In this document: positions 38,187 through 46,705 of the stretch, piece after piece
Numbering within the stretch: position 1 is the first letter of the stretch
How the letters are laid out: every line of letters starts with the position of its first letter
NCBI RefSeq assembly: GCF_036492425.1
Contig: NZ_AP025293.1
Coordinates: 868,001-932,000 of the forward strand
Direction: 5' to 3'
Length of the DNA stretch: 64,000 nucleotides
DNA from: Persicobacter psychrovividus
GTDB taxonomy: Bacteria; Bacteroidota; Bacteroidia; Cytophagales; Cyclobacteriaceae
Program-made: the position numbers and the translations under genes
Notes under the pieces: generated by a model
The model's input: the letters and a program-made list of their open reading frames with translations, nothing else
Database searches by the model: none
Told to the model about the DNA's origin: nothing

Positions 38187-38214
38187 AATCCTCTCAGTAA
38201 ATTCTGGGAGGATT
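38187..38214 (+). terminator. Terminator of the adhesin/SprF operon
   Basis: Stem AATCCTCTCAG / CTGGGAGGATT followed by seven T. It lies 30 bp after the SprF-OmpA stop codon. Confidence 0.88.
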
Positions 38215-38231
38215 TTTTTATGCAACCGATT

Positions 38232-38248
38232 ACGATTAAACTAATCGT
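38232..38248. promoter_or_regulatory. Inverted repeat upstream of the lipoprotein glycosidase
   Basis: ACGATTA and TAATCGT form a perfect 7+3+7 inverted repeat about 100 bp before the start at 38347 and just after the previous terminator. The position suits an operator; no regulator can be named. Confidence 0.45.
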
Positions 38249-38346
38249 TAATTAGGGATGGTAATTGACGTTCAATTTTACAATTTTATTATCTTTTCAG
38301 GAAATAAAGATTTGAAAGCAGAAAAGTAATATACACAATTATAGTT

Positions 38347-41019
38347 ATGAAAAAATGTGCGATCGGATTGCTGTTTTTTGCCATGATGGCCTGTAACAGT
38401 AAAGCCCCCCAAGATCAGGCGATTTATTCTAACGACACCTTTTCGGTTTACCCTACTAAAGTAACACAGGGAAAGTACACCGCCAAAGTTGTTGGAACTG
38501 ACCAAATGACCACGGACTATCTCAGTCCGCAGAATGAAAACTATATGCGTACGGTCAATGTGCGTTTCAGTATCAATCTGAAAAATGACGAGCTTCCTTA
38601 CGGACAATTTCATCAAGTGGTTGTTCGCCCTGATGCCAATGGCCATTTTGACGCCCCCATGATCACCTTTGGTCAGCTGTATACTGCCAAAGATGCTGGT
38701 GTGAAGGAAAAGCTGGAGCCAGATACCAAAGTAACTTATCAGTTGAACATGAAGCCCGTATTCGATGCTTTTGCAAAGCAGGGATACTATGTTGATGCTC
38801 AGGGAGAGAAGATTTACAAAGAAGATTTTAAAGGGGTATTCATTGCTGGAAACTCTTTCCCTTTGAACGACGATTATGTGAACCTCGGGAACAGAGGGTT
38901 TGAAATGAAAGACCCTGATGGTGACCATATTTATACGATTGACCTGACGATGAATTTCCGTCACCCAGACCGCTATGTAAAAACGGAATGGAAACTGTCT
39001 AAAGATATTTCTAATTACCCGCAACTCGAAACGGAATTACCAATCCTGAAAAGCCTTTACGATATGGCTTTGGAGGAAACAGTGTTGCTTTCTGAGCCAG
39101 ACGGTACCTTCAGAACAGGCGCCAAATGGGATGGTGTCTGGACGCGTGACGTCAGCTATGCCATTACTTTGGGAATGGGAATGGCCGATGTAGAACGTGC
39201 CAAAACTTCCCTCAGAAAGAAAGTGAAACGTGGCCGTATTATTCAGGATACAGGTTCTGGTGGTGCTTGGCCAGTGTCATCCGACCGTGTGGTATGGTCG
39301 ATGGCAGCCTGGGAAATTTATGCGGTTTCTGGCGATCAGCAGTGGCTGAATTATGCCTACAATGTGATCAAGAATTCGGTAGAAGATGACCGCCATATCA
39401 TTCTTGATAAAAACACAAACCTCATGCGTGGGGAGTCTTCCTTCCTCGACTGGAGGGTGCAAACCTACCCTCGATGGATGGACAATGTGGATATTTACCA
39501 CTCTTTGAACCTCGGGACAAATGCGGCGCATTATCGTGCCTATCAGATTCTTGCTGACATGGCAGGGGTGTTGAAAAAAACGGACGATCAAGCGACTTTC
39601 ACCAAAGATGCCAAAGTGCTGAAAGATGCGATTAATAAGCATTTCTGGCTGGAAAATCAGAAATATTACGGTCAGTACCTTTACGGAAGACGCCACCGAA
39701 TTGCCTCAGAAAAATCTGAAGCTCTCGGCGAGGCTTTCACCGTATTGTTCGGTATTGCTGATGGGCAACGCGCGCAGGATGTCATTGCCAATACCCCTCA
39801 GGTGGTTTACGGCGTGCCATGTGTTTATCCACAAATTCCTGACATGACCCCTTACCACAATGATGGTATCTGGCCTTTTGTGCAGTCGTTCTGGAACCTT
39901 GCCGCCGCTAAAGCGGGTAATGAACAGGCCGTAGAACATGGTTTGGCAGATATTTACCGTGCTGCAGCTTTATTCCTGACCAACAAAGAGAATATGGTTG
40001 CCAATGACGGAGACTTTATTACCACCCTCAATTCCGACCGTCAGCTTTGGTCTGTGGCAGGTAACCTGGGTATGGTTTATAAATTGTTGTTCGGTATGCA
40101 GGTTTCTCCTGAAGGGAAGCTGATGTTCCACCCGTTCATCCCGCAGTCTTTTGCCAATAACATGAAGCTGAAAAACTTCAAACTTCGCAAAATGTCTTTT
40201 GATATTTCCATCAGTGGTTATGGCAATCAGATCAAATCATTTAAAGTTGATGGCAAGCCTTCGGAAGCCCACGATATTGATTTGAGTGGCACAGGAAACC
40301 ATACGGTAGAAATCGTGATGGCCAACAACGCACTGCCTAAGCAGCAAATTAACGTGGTGGAAAATCATTACCATTTACCAAAGCCTGATGCGCAGATCAA
40401 AGCAGGTAAATTTTCATGGGCTCCTGTGAAGGGAGCGAAATCCTACGAGGTGTTCATTGACGGAAAATCTCAGGGAAAAACCACCGAAACTTCAGTGGCG
40501 ACTGATCAGCATATGAAAGAATACACCGTGCGGGCGATTGACAGCAAGGGCTTTGCATCTTTCTTGTCGGAACCTGTGTTGAGCAATGAAAAACAGCTGA
40601 CAGTTTACAAAATGCGCAGCTATGCCCGTGATAGAAAGCAGGCAATCAGCAAGGCATTACCACAGATGATCGACCTGACGAAAAAGCGAAATACACACCT
40701 TAAATGGGCTGTTAAGGCACCTCAGGCAGGGAAATATTTTATCTGGTTTGATTACGCCAATGGCTCAGGCCCTTGGAACACTGATAATAAATGTGCCACC
40801 CGTACGCTATCCATCAATGGGCAGGAGATTTCGCCAATTGTGATGGCGCAGCGCGGAACCGACGAATGGGCAAGTGTAGGGCAGACCAACATTATTGAAG
40901 TGCAGTTGAAGAAGGGGACAAATCACCTGTCACTCGATTTTACACCACATAACGAAAACATGAATGTGGAGGTAAACCGCGCTTTGCTGGGGAATATGTA
41001 CTTACAACAGAAAAAATAA
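38347..41019 (+). CDS. Six-hairpin glycosidase-type lipoprotein with C-terminal sugar-binding module
   Basis: A protein of 890 aa. The lipobox is AMMAC (Cys16). Residues about 30-220 look like a beta-sandwich. Residues about 225-610 form an (alpha/alpha)6 barrel with GAKWDGVWTRDVSYAITLG, GGAWPVSSDRVVWSMAAWE and YHNDGIWPFVQSFWNLAA, patterns of the glycogen-debranching/GH63-like clan. The acids in VWTRD and in NDGIWP are candidates for catalysis. A fibronectin-like segment and a CBM6/35-like module (about 745-885) end the protein. It is probably outer-membrane and sugar-cleaving. The substrate cannot be told, and the family number is uncertain. Confidence 0.75.
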   Translation: MKKCAIGLLFFAMMACNSKAPQDQAIYSNDTFSVYPTKVTQGKYTAKVVGTDQMTTDYLSPQNENYMRTVNVRFSINLKNDELPYGQFHQVVVRPDANGHFDAPMITFGQLYTAKDAGVKEKLEPDTKVTYQLNMKPVFDAFAKQGYYVDAQGEKIYKEDFKGVFIAGNSFPLNDDYVNLGNRGFEMKDPDGDHIYTIDLTMNFRHPDRYVKTEWKLSKDISNYPQLETELPILKSLYDMALEETVLLSEPDGTFRTGAKWDGVWTRDVSYAITLGMGMADVERAKTSLRKKVKRGRIIQDTGSGGAWPVSSDRVVWSMAAWEIYAVSGDQQWLNYAYNVIKNSVEDDRHIILDKNTNLMRGESSFLDWRVQTYPRWMDNVDIYHSLNLGTNAAHYRAYQILADMAGVLKKTDDQATFTKDAKVLKDAINKHFWLENQKYYGQYLYGRRHRIASEKSEALGEAFTVLFGIADGQRAQDVIANTPQVVYGVPCVYPQIPDMTPYHNDGIWPFVQSFWNLAAAKAGNEQAVEHGLADIYRAAALFLTNKENMVANDGDFITTLNSDRQLWSVAGNLGMVYKLLFGMQVSPEGKLMFHPFIPQSFANNMKLKNFKLRKMSFDISISGYGNQIKSFKVDGKPSEAHDIDLSGTGNHTVEIVMANNALPKQQINVVENHYHLPKPDAQIKAGKFSWAPVKGAKSYEVFIDGKSQGKTTETSVATDQHMKEYTVRAIDSKGFASFLSEPVLSNEKQLTVYKMRSYARDRKQAISKALPQMIDLTKKRNTHLKWAVKAPQAGKYFIWFDYANGSGPWNTDNKCATRTLSINGQEISPIVMAQRGTDEWASVGQTNIIEVQLKKGTNHLSLDFTPHNENMNVEVNRALLGNMYLQQKK

Positions 41020-41069
41020 TTGGAAAGCCTGAAAAACTCAGGCACGACTGATTTTATTGAATTATTAAG

Positions 41070-41097
41070 AGGAGGCTGTTCGAGCCTCCTTTTTTTC
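41070..41097 (+). terminator. Terminator after the glycosidase gene
   Basis: Perfect stem AGGAGGCT / AGCCTCCT with a GTTCG loop, followed by seven T. Confidence 0.9.
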
Positions 41098-41112
41098 GTT
41101 CATTATTGTTGG

Positions 41113-41120
41113 TATCTTTG
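41113..41120 (+). promoter_or_regulatory. -7 box of the TPR-protein promoter
   Basis: TATCTTTG matches TAnnTTTG exactly and is 19 nt before the ATG at 41140. It lies right after the preceding terminator. Confidence 0.6.
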
Positions 41121-41139
41121 TTAAAATGATTGATACAAT

Positions 41140-42534
41140 ATGATTAGCTCTGAGAAAATAACCTTTGACCCAATATCGCTTTTTGAAATGCCTGATGCCA
41201 TTTCAGAACAGCTTGAAGCGCTTTATGCTGAAATGAACTCCCTGAACGGCATTAAGAAACTGGATCGGGTAATCAATAAGCTTAGAAAATTTATAAAGGC
41301 ACACCCTGCCTATCCGCAATCTTACAACTACCTTGCAAGTGCTTATAATATGCAGGGCGAGATGGAAAAGGCAAAGGAGGTCAATGAGCTGCTGTTCGAT
41401 CGCTTCCCTGATTATCTTTTTGGACGTGTAGCGTTGGTAAATGGCGACTTTGCGGAGGATTTTTATGAGGATGTAACCTATTTGCTGGGTGAAAAACTGG
41501 AGCTTGATGCTTTGTACCCTGATCGCGATAAATTCCATATTCAGGAAGTGGCTGGCTACTACATGACCGTCGCGCAGTATTTCTTCCTGACCGAACAAAC
41601 GCAACGTTTGGAGCAACTTTATGAGGATATGCACCGAATTTTGCCTGACGAGCCCACCACCATGGAAATCGCCCGACTTTTAGGCGAAGCAACTCCTGCC
41701 CATGATCATGAGCACCCGTCGTTTCCACATGTGCACCACCATTTTGAGCGTTGGCCACAAACAGATCAGGAACCTACTTTCAATTTCCCAGAACAGATGA
41801 AGCAGTTTTATCGCCTCGAGGAAATGGATGAGCAGGAGTGGAAAGCAGTGATGGCACTGGATCGGGAATTACTGATTCAAGACCTGATACGCCTTATAGA
41901 GGATGGTTTTGTGAGGTTTGAGCATTTTCAAAAAATTGACGAGCAAGATATGGTCGCACGGGCAATTACCATGCTGACTGATTTGCGATATGAAGGCGTT
42001 TGGCCATATTTCCCGCTGATCGCGATGCAGGATTATGATTTCATCTACTTCTATTTTGGTGATGCCTTGCCGCATTTTGTTAAACGTTATGCCGCACTTT
42101 GCAAGGGATTGGACCTCGAAAAGTTGGAGGAGTTTCTGATGACGCCTGGTATCGGTGGAATGGTCAAAAGCTTCATGATTCCGATGGTTGCTTTTCAGGT
42201 TTTCCACGGGCATATTGAAAGAACTGAAGTGGAGGCCTGGGTATTGCGCTTGCTTAACAAGCTTTACGATGCCAAGGATGATTCCCAACTATGCGATGGT
42301 TACCTGAATTCTGGCCTCATTGGTCTTGCCACAGATCTGAACATGAAGGATGCCTTACCGCAGGTGAAGAAATTTTTCGATGATGGTTTAGTAGATCCGG
42401 ACTTCTCAGGGGATTATGAGGAAGTCGCTTCCTATTTTGAAGTTGAGCACCCTTATACAAACTATCAGCCGAACCTGAATGGCTGGGAGTTTCTTTTAAA
42501 TCCTTTGAACATCAATATGGATGATTTCTCCTGA
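41140..42534 (+). CDS. TPR-like protein with a histidine-rich loop
   Basis: A soluble protein of 464 aa. The first 180 residues contain TPR-like helix pairs (YPQSYNYLASAYNMQGEMEKAKEV). At about residue 187 there is a histidine-rich stretch (AHDHEHPSFPHVHHHFE) that could bind a metal ion. The remaining 250 residues are helical and acidic, with an element like YEGVWPYFPLIAMQDYDF. I do not recognise a named family for the C-terminal part. It is a single gene with its own promoter and terminator. Confidence 0.72.
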   Translation: MISSEKITFDPISLFEMPDAISEQLEALYAEMNSLNGIKKLDRVINKLRKFIKAHPAYPQSYNYLASAYNMQGEMEKAKEVNELLFDRFPDYLFGRVALVNGDFAEDFYEDVTYLLGEKLELDALYPDRDKFHIQEVAGYYMTVAQYFFLTEQTQRLEQLYEDMHRILPDEPTTMEIARLLGEATPAHDHEHPSFPHVHHHFERWPQTDQEPTFNFPEQMKQFYRLEEMDEQEWKAVMALDRELLIQDLIRLIEDGFVRFEHFQKIDEQDMVARAITMLTDLRYEGVWPYFPLIAMQDYDFIYFYFGDALPHFVKRYAALCKGLDLEKLEEFLMTPGIGGMVKSFMIPMVAFQVFHGHIERTEVEAWVLRLLNKLYDAKDDSQLCDGYLNSGLIGLATDLNMKDALPQVKKFFDDGLVDPDFSGDYEEVASYFEVEHPYTNYQPNLNGWEFLLNPLNINMDDFS

Positions 42535-42561
42535 TCACAATAAAAAAATAACGATAAATTG

Positions 42562-42588
42562 AAAAGCAGCCTTCGGGCTGTTTTTTTT
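42562..42588 (+). terminator. Terminator after the TPR-protein gene
   Basis: AGCAGCC and GGCTGTT around a TTCG tetraloop, followed by eight T. Confidence 0.88.
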
Positions 42589-42979
42589 GATTAATGCGAC
42601 AACCTGTAAAGAGCACACACTTTTCCTGGATGCTGCCTCCATCAAACAGAAAGTGATTTTTTAATCATCGGTAATGATAAAGTGCGCACTGAGCGGTTGA
42701 ATATTTTGTTACCTCAACCTTAATTTTAGGCGTTTAATTTTTCTGTGGGATATCAATCAACGAACCTAAATAATGGCTAAATGAGAGATAAAGACAGCGG
42801 TTGTTCAATTGCTTGACCGCTGAATTTAGAGACTGTCCATTGCTCTCGATAGTCGGTGGAAAATACGGTAACAACCTATCGAAAAGCCTAAACTACAAGT
42901 TGAATGGAAAAAATAGGGGACTTACTTGTTATTTTTACCTTAAAGGTGAATTAAATTAATATAATTGTACTATATTAAG

Positions 42980-43076
42980 GGTATGAAATTTTGCATGAAC
43001 ACATTTGTCATGCAATTCATGTGGTAATTTAAGTAAGTGTGTGAGACCCTAACGACCTGTTAGGGTTTTTTTTGTT
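42980..43076 (+). ncRNA. Candidate short transcript (small RNA or leader peptide with attenuator-like hairpin)
   Basis: A strong plus-strand terminator (ACCCTAAC / GTTAGGGT, then eight T; 43046-43073) lies about 460 bp after the terminator of the previous plus-strand gene, with no gene between. Just before it are a TTGCATG/CATGCAA inverted repeat (42991-43016) and a 14-codon frame at 42983-43027 (MKFCMNTFVMQFMW). So a short plus-strand transcript ending at 43075 is likely. No plus-strand gene follows for 650 bp, which argues for a free RNA rather than a leader. Confidence 0.35.
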
Positions 43077-43317
43077 TCAATACATCCTTTCTTGGCGCCG
43101 CAGTTTCTGTGGTCTGGCAACTATTCCAGCCCATCAGGCTATAGAAATAGCATTTTCCGCTCAAGCTGTTCGCGACCAACAAACCGGCGCCTACCAACAG
43201 CAGTGTGCCCAAATTCCCTGTAATGATATTGCCCAGGTACAAGAATATCATAATGGTGGCAATAATTCCCCGGACGATCCGGTCAATCTTGCCCATATTT
43301 AACTTTACAGTAGCCAT
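43060..43317 (-). CDS. DUF2892/YgaP-type small membrane protein
   Basis: A protein of 85 aa. Residues 1-15 carry the family start (NMGKIDRIVRGIIA), and two transmembrane helices follow (IMIFLYLGNIITG; LGTLLLVGAGLLVANSL). A Cys-rich turn (SGKCYFYSLMGWNSC) comes next. It matches the inner-membrane DUF2892 family, whose members may be linked to rhodanese or sulfur metabolism in other species; here it stands alone. Its 3' end overlaps the plus-strand terminator at 43046-43073, which lacks a T tract on this strand. Confidence 0.85.
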   Translation of the reverse strand: MATVKLNMGKIDRIVRGIIATIMIFLYLGNIITGNLGTLLLVGAGLLVANSLSGKCYFYSLMGWNSCQTTETAAPRKDVLKQKKP

Positions 43318-43544
43318 AGTATAAATTTTTCAACCAATTACAATAAAGTAATAAATCACCAAAACAGATGTCTGCTCGGCGGCATTTGTGCAGTTGAAAA
43401 AGAAAAATTTTGGGGAGTTTGCTCACTCCCCCAATAAAATGTGTGTAATGTGGTAATGTGTGTTTGACCCTTCATTCAGTAATGAACTATTGTCTATACT
43501 TGAAAGTAGGAGTTTCGCCCTGAATGCCCTAATTTATTGATGGT

Positions 43545-43643
43545 ACAATAGGGGGTACGCCTTTTCTGACGTGTAACAATAGGGGGTACACAGACTTTTA
43601 TTTCGCTCTTCATAGCCAAATAGGGCTATTTTTTAGGGGTACA
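43545..43643. promoter_or_regulatory. Phased GGGGTAC direct repeats upstream of the propeller regulator
   Basis: ACAATAGGGGGTAC occurs at 43545-43558 and 43576-43589 (31 bp apart). A shorter AGGGGTACA is at 43635-43643, 53 bp after the second GGGGTAC. The steps are close to 3 and 5 helical turns. They lie 90-190 bp before the regulator gene at 43732 and in the region shared with the divergent DUF2892 gene. Confidence 0.5.
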
Positions 43644-43731
43644 TTGGGTGGTTGAATTATTTTTTCATATCTTAATTATAATAAGTAATATTTTTACAAT
43701 ATCTCAACCACCACTTAGCTGACAGTTCCCT

Positions 43732-46692
43732 ATGGCATTTTTCTTCTCTCGGCAATTCCCTGTTTTTGTATGCTTTTTTGTATGCTTTTGGACGTTCAAT
43801 TTTGGCTGTTCATTTGCTCAGAGCGACCAAAAGAATCTGATCCGATGGGGAAAGGGGGAGGGGCTTTCCCAAAACGATGTTTTTTGTATTCTGCAGAATC
43901 GGCAGGGTTTTATGTGGATGGGTACCGAAGAAGGTTTAAATAAATTTGATGGCGCTAATTTCACGCCTTTTCGTCCGCAGCAGGGCGATCCTCATGCCTT
44001 GGTTTTTCATGGTGTGCGGGCGATGGTGGAAGAAGACAATGGAGTAATCTGGGTAGGCACACTTGCGGGACTGAATTCTTATCAGCCGGAAAACAACCGC
44101 TTCGAAGCCATGGGCGGCGATGTACTCGAACGGGCGGATGTCCGTGCTTTGTGTTTAGATCAGGCAAATAATTTATGGGTGGGGACATCAGATCAAGGCT
44201 TATGGGTGAGGGAACAAGGGGTTTTTAAGACTTACCTGCCAGGCGTTGTTTGTAATAGTTTAATAGAAGACCATGCAGGTAACATTTGGCTTGGAACCAA
44301 TAGCGGCCTTTTTTGTAAAGCCGGAAATCGCCCACACTTTGAACCTGTCAGTACTTTCGATCAGTCACAAATTATCAGAACTTTTGCCGTAGATCAGCAG
44401 AATAATCTGTGGATCGGAACTTATAGCGGAGGCCTTTGGAAACTGGCTGAAAAGACTCATGAGGTCGTGGCGCATTACACTACAGAAAACGGCCTGAATG
44501 CCAATCAGGTGGTGAGCCTTGCCACCGACCACCAGCAGGGCTTATGGATTGGGACTGAAAATCAGGGTTTGCAATTTCTGGATTTGAAATCGGAAAAAGC
44601 CGCCATCCATACCATTGACGCCACCGAAACGCCCATCCGTTATTCAACCATTACGGCTATTTATGCTGATAATCAGGGGCGGATTTGGCTTGGTGTTTAC
44701 GGTAAAGGCATATTTATGCACGATCCTTATCAGCCATTTAAGCAGGTAACCTATGGCCTTCATTTTTCCAAAGGACTGACGCACAGTAGTGTTCGGTCGG
44801 TGCTGAAAATGGGAGACCAATGGCTTTTGGGCACTGATGGCGGGGGGCTGAATGTCTATAACACCCTCAGCGGTAATATTTCCAATCAGCAACTGCCCGA
44901 CTTTTCAAGGCATATTCTCTCCCTTGAAAGAGATCAGCAGGGGAATATATGGGTGGGAAGTTATGGGAAAGGTGCCTACCTGTGGAACGGGCAACGAAAC
45001 AAGCCACAAAACTATTCGCACCTTCTTATTGAACATAATGTATGGGCGCTGAAGGCGGATTTGTCGGGCGATGGCATGTGGATGGGAACCTCCAAAGGCT
45101 TATTCTTTCGGTCTTTAGATGGCCGACGGACGGAAAAATATACGCACCAGGAAAATGATGACAAGAGCCTGGGCGATAATGATGTCCGTGCGCTGATGCA
45201 GGACGTTCGCGGGGATTTATGGGTGGGTTCTTTTGGTGGCCTGAGCAGGTTTTCCAAAAAAGAACAGCGATTTTATAATTACCCGATTTCAGTACAAATG
45301 GAACGTACCCTTGGCGTGATGAGTATTCTTGAAGATGATCATTTGAATATTTGGGTAGGAACTTTTGGCGGAGGGGTTTTCCGTTTCGATCGTTCTACCG
45401 AGAAGTTCGAGCCGGTGGAGTCGCTGCGTAATTTGCAAATTTTTTCAATGGTGGCGGGGCAAGATCAGCAGGTATGGATGTCCTCCAATGTGGGGATTCA
45501 CTGTTTTGATCCTCGCAATCAGCAAGTCCGTTTTTTTAATATCCCTCATGACCTGAGCCTCGGGAATTTTAATTATGGTGCGGGCGTTTGTTTGGAAGAT
45601 GGTACGATAACCTTCGGAAATACCGAAGGGCTGGTGTTTTTCAACCCTGATGCGGTAGAATTGGACAGCCCTGCAGCACCTGTGCGCTTCACAAAATTTG
45701 AATTGATAGAGAATGTGCCGGAAAATCGTGCCGTATTTATTCAGGAAGGGGAGAAGAATGATGAGGTTCGTTTGTCGGCGGGTGAAAATTCATTTACAGT
45801 AAACTTTGCCTGCCTCGATTATGGAAATACCCGAAACATTGGTTTTCGGTATCGGGTGGGGGAGTCCAAAGATCAGTGGGTGGACATCGGTCAGCAGCGG
45901 CGGGTAACGTTCACCGATTACCCTTCGGGAGCGCATGAGTTTCACCTGCAGGCTTATTTGATCAATGCACCCGATCAGATGGTCGGCAGCAGAACCCTTA
46001 ATATCGACCTTGAACCGCGCTACTACGAAACCATCTATTTTAAAGTGCTGGTTCTTTTGGGCATCATGATGATGATTGCTTTGGCGTGGCGGATCAAAGA
46101 GAAAAACTGGCAACATCAGCAAACGGTGCTTAATTCCAAAGTGGCGGAACGCACCCGCGCTTTACAGGCACAGAAGGAGCGCCTTCAGTCGCAAAACAGT
46201 GCTTTGGAGAAAGCCGAGCGCGAAAATCATGAATTATTGAAAGCGCAATTTTCTGAAAGGCTGTATTTTCGGGAACGGGAATTAACGGCCCATACGCTGA
46301 ATACCATCGCTAAAAATGAGCTGCTCAAACGGGTGAAATCAGATTTGGAGGTCATGGTGAAAAAAGATCAGTCTAAAGCGACTGACATTAAAGGCGTGTT
46401 GCATAAAATTGATGCCAGCCTGGAGATGGAGCAGGACTGGAAGACCTTTAACGCCCTTTTTGCCGAGGTGCATCAGGATTTTGTGCATAACCTGAAAAGC
46501 CAACACCCCGACCTTACAGACTACAATCTTCGCCTCTGTTACCTCTATCGACTGGACCTTTCCTCCAAGGATATCGCCACCACTTTGGGTATTTCCCTGA
46601 ACAGTGTAAAAGTGGCCCGACACCGCTTGCGCAAGAAGCTGAACCTGTCGGAAGAAGCCGACCTGCTCACCTACTTGCATGGGTTCATGTAA
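43732..46692 (+). CDS. Transmembrane two-component-propeller regulator with C-terminal HTH
   Basis: A protein of 986 aa. It has a signal sequence at 1-30, then about 14 propeller repeats with the W(V/I/M)GT motif (residues about 40-640), a Y_Y_Y-type Ig domain (about 690-755), one membrane helix (VLLGIMMMIALAW), a coiled coil with many Gln and Glu (about 790-850) and a C-terminal helix-turn-helix (SSKDIATTLGISLNSVKVARHRL). No kinase or receiver is present, so it is a one-piece membrane regulator that should sense a ligand in the periplasm and act on DNA at the membrane. This is the type often linked to polysaccharide or surface-protein genes in Bacteroidota. The target may be the convergent gene or its own upstream repeats. 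Confidence 0.88.
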   Translation: MAFFFSRQFPVFVCFFVCFWTFNFGCSFAQSDQKNLIRWGKGEGLSQNDVFCILQNRQGFMWMGTEEGLNKFDGANFTPFRPQQGDPHALVFHGVRAMVEEDNGVIWVGTLAGLNSYQPENNRFEAMGGDVLERADVRALCLDQANNLWVGTSDQGLWVREQGVFKTYLPGVVCNSLIEDHAGNIWLGTNSGLFCKAGNRPHFEPVSTFDQSQIIRTFAVDQQNNLWIGTYSGGLWKLAEKTHEVVAHYTTENGLNANQVVSLATDHQQGLWIGTENQGLQFLDLKSEKAAIHTIDATETPIRYSTITAIYADNQGRIWLGVYGKGIFMHDPYQPFKQVTYGLHFSKGLTHSSVRSVLKMGDQWLLGTDGGGLNVYNTLSGNISNQQLPDFSRHILSLERDQQGNIWVGSYGKGAYLWNGQRNKPQNYSHLLIEHNVWALKADLSGDGMWMGTSKGLFFRSLDGRRTEKYTHQENDDKSLGDNDVRALMQDVRGDLWVGSFGGLSRFSKKEQRFYNYPISVQMERTLGVMSILEDDHLNIWVGTFGGGVFRFDRSTEKFEPVESLRNLQIFSMVAGQDQQVWMSSNVGIHCFDPRNQQVRFFNIPHDLSLGNFNYGAGVCLEDGTITFGNTEGLVFFNPDAVELDSPAAPVRFTKFELIENVPENRAVFIQEGEKNDEVRLSAGENSFTVNFACLDYGNTRNIGFRYRVGESKDQWVDIGQQRRVTFTDYPSGAHEFHLQAYLINAPDQMVGSRTLNIDLEPRYYETIYFKVLVLLGIMMMIALAWRIKEKNWQHQQTVLNSKVAERTRALQAQKERLQSQNSALEKAERENHELLKAQFSERLYFRERELTAHTLNTIAKNELLKRVKSDLEVMVKKDQSKATDIKGVLHKIDASLEMEQDWKTFNALFAEVHQDFVHNLKSQHPDLTDYNLRLCYLYRLDLSSKDIATTLGISLNSVKVARHRLRKKLNLSEEADLLTYLHGFM

Positions 46693-46705
46693 TCAATGGT
46701 AGTGC

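Noticed and set aside
43046-43073. Terminator for the minus-strand DUF2892 gene
   Set aside because: The T tract is on the plus strand only. The hairpin lies at the stop codon of the minus-strand gene, so it does not end that transcript well.
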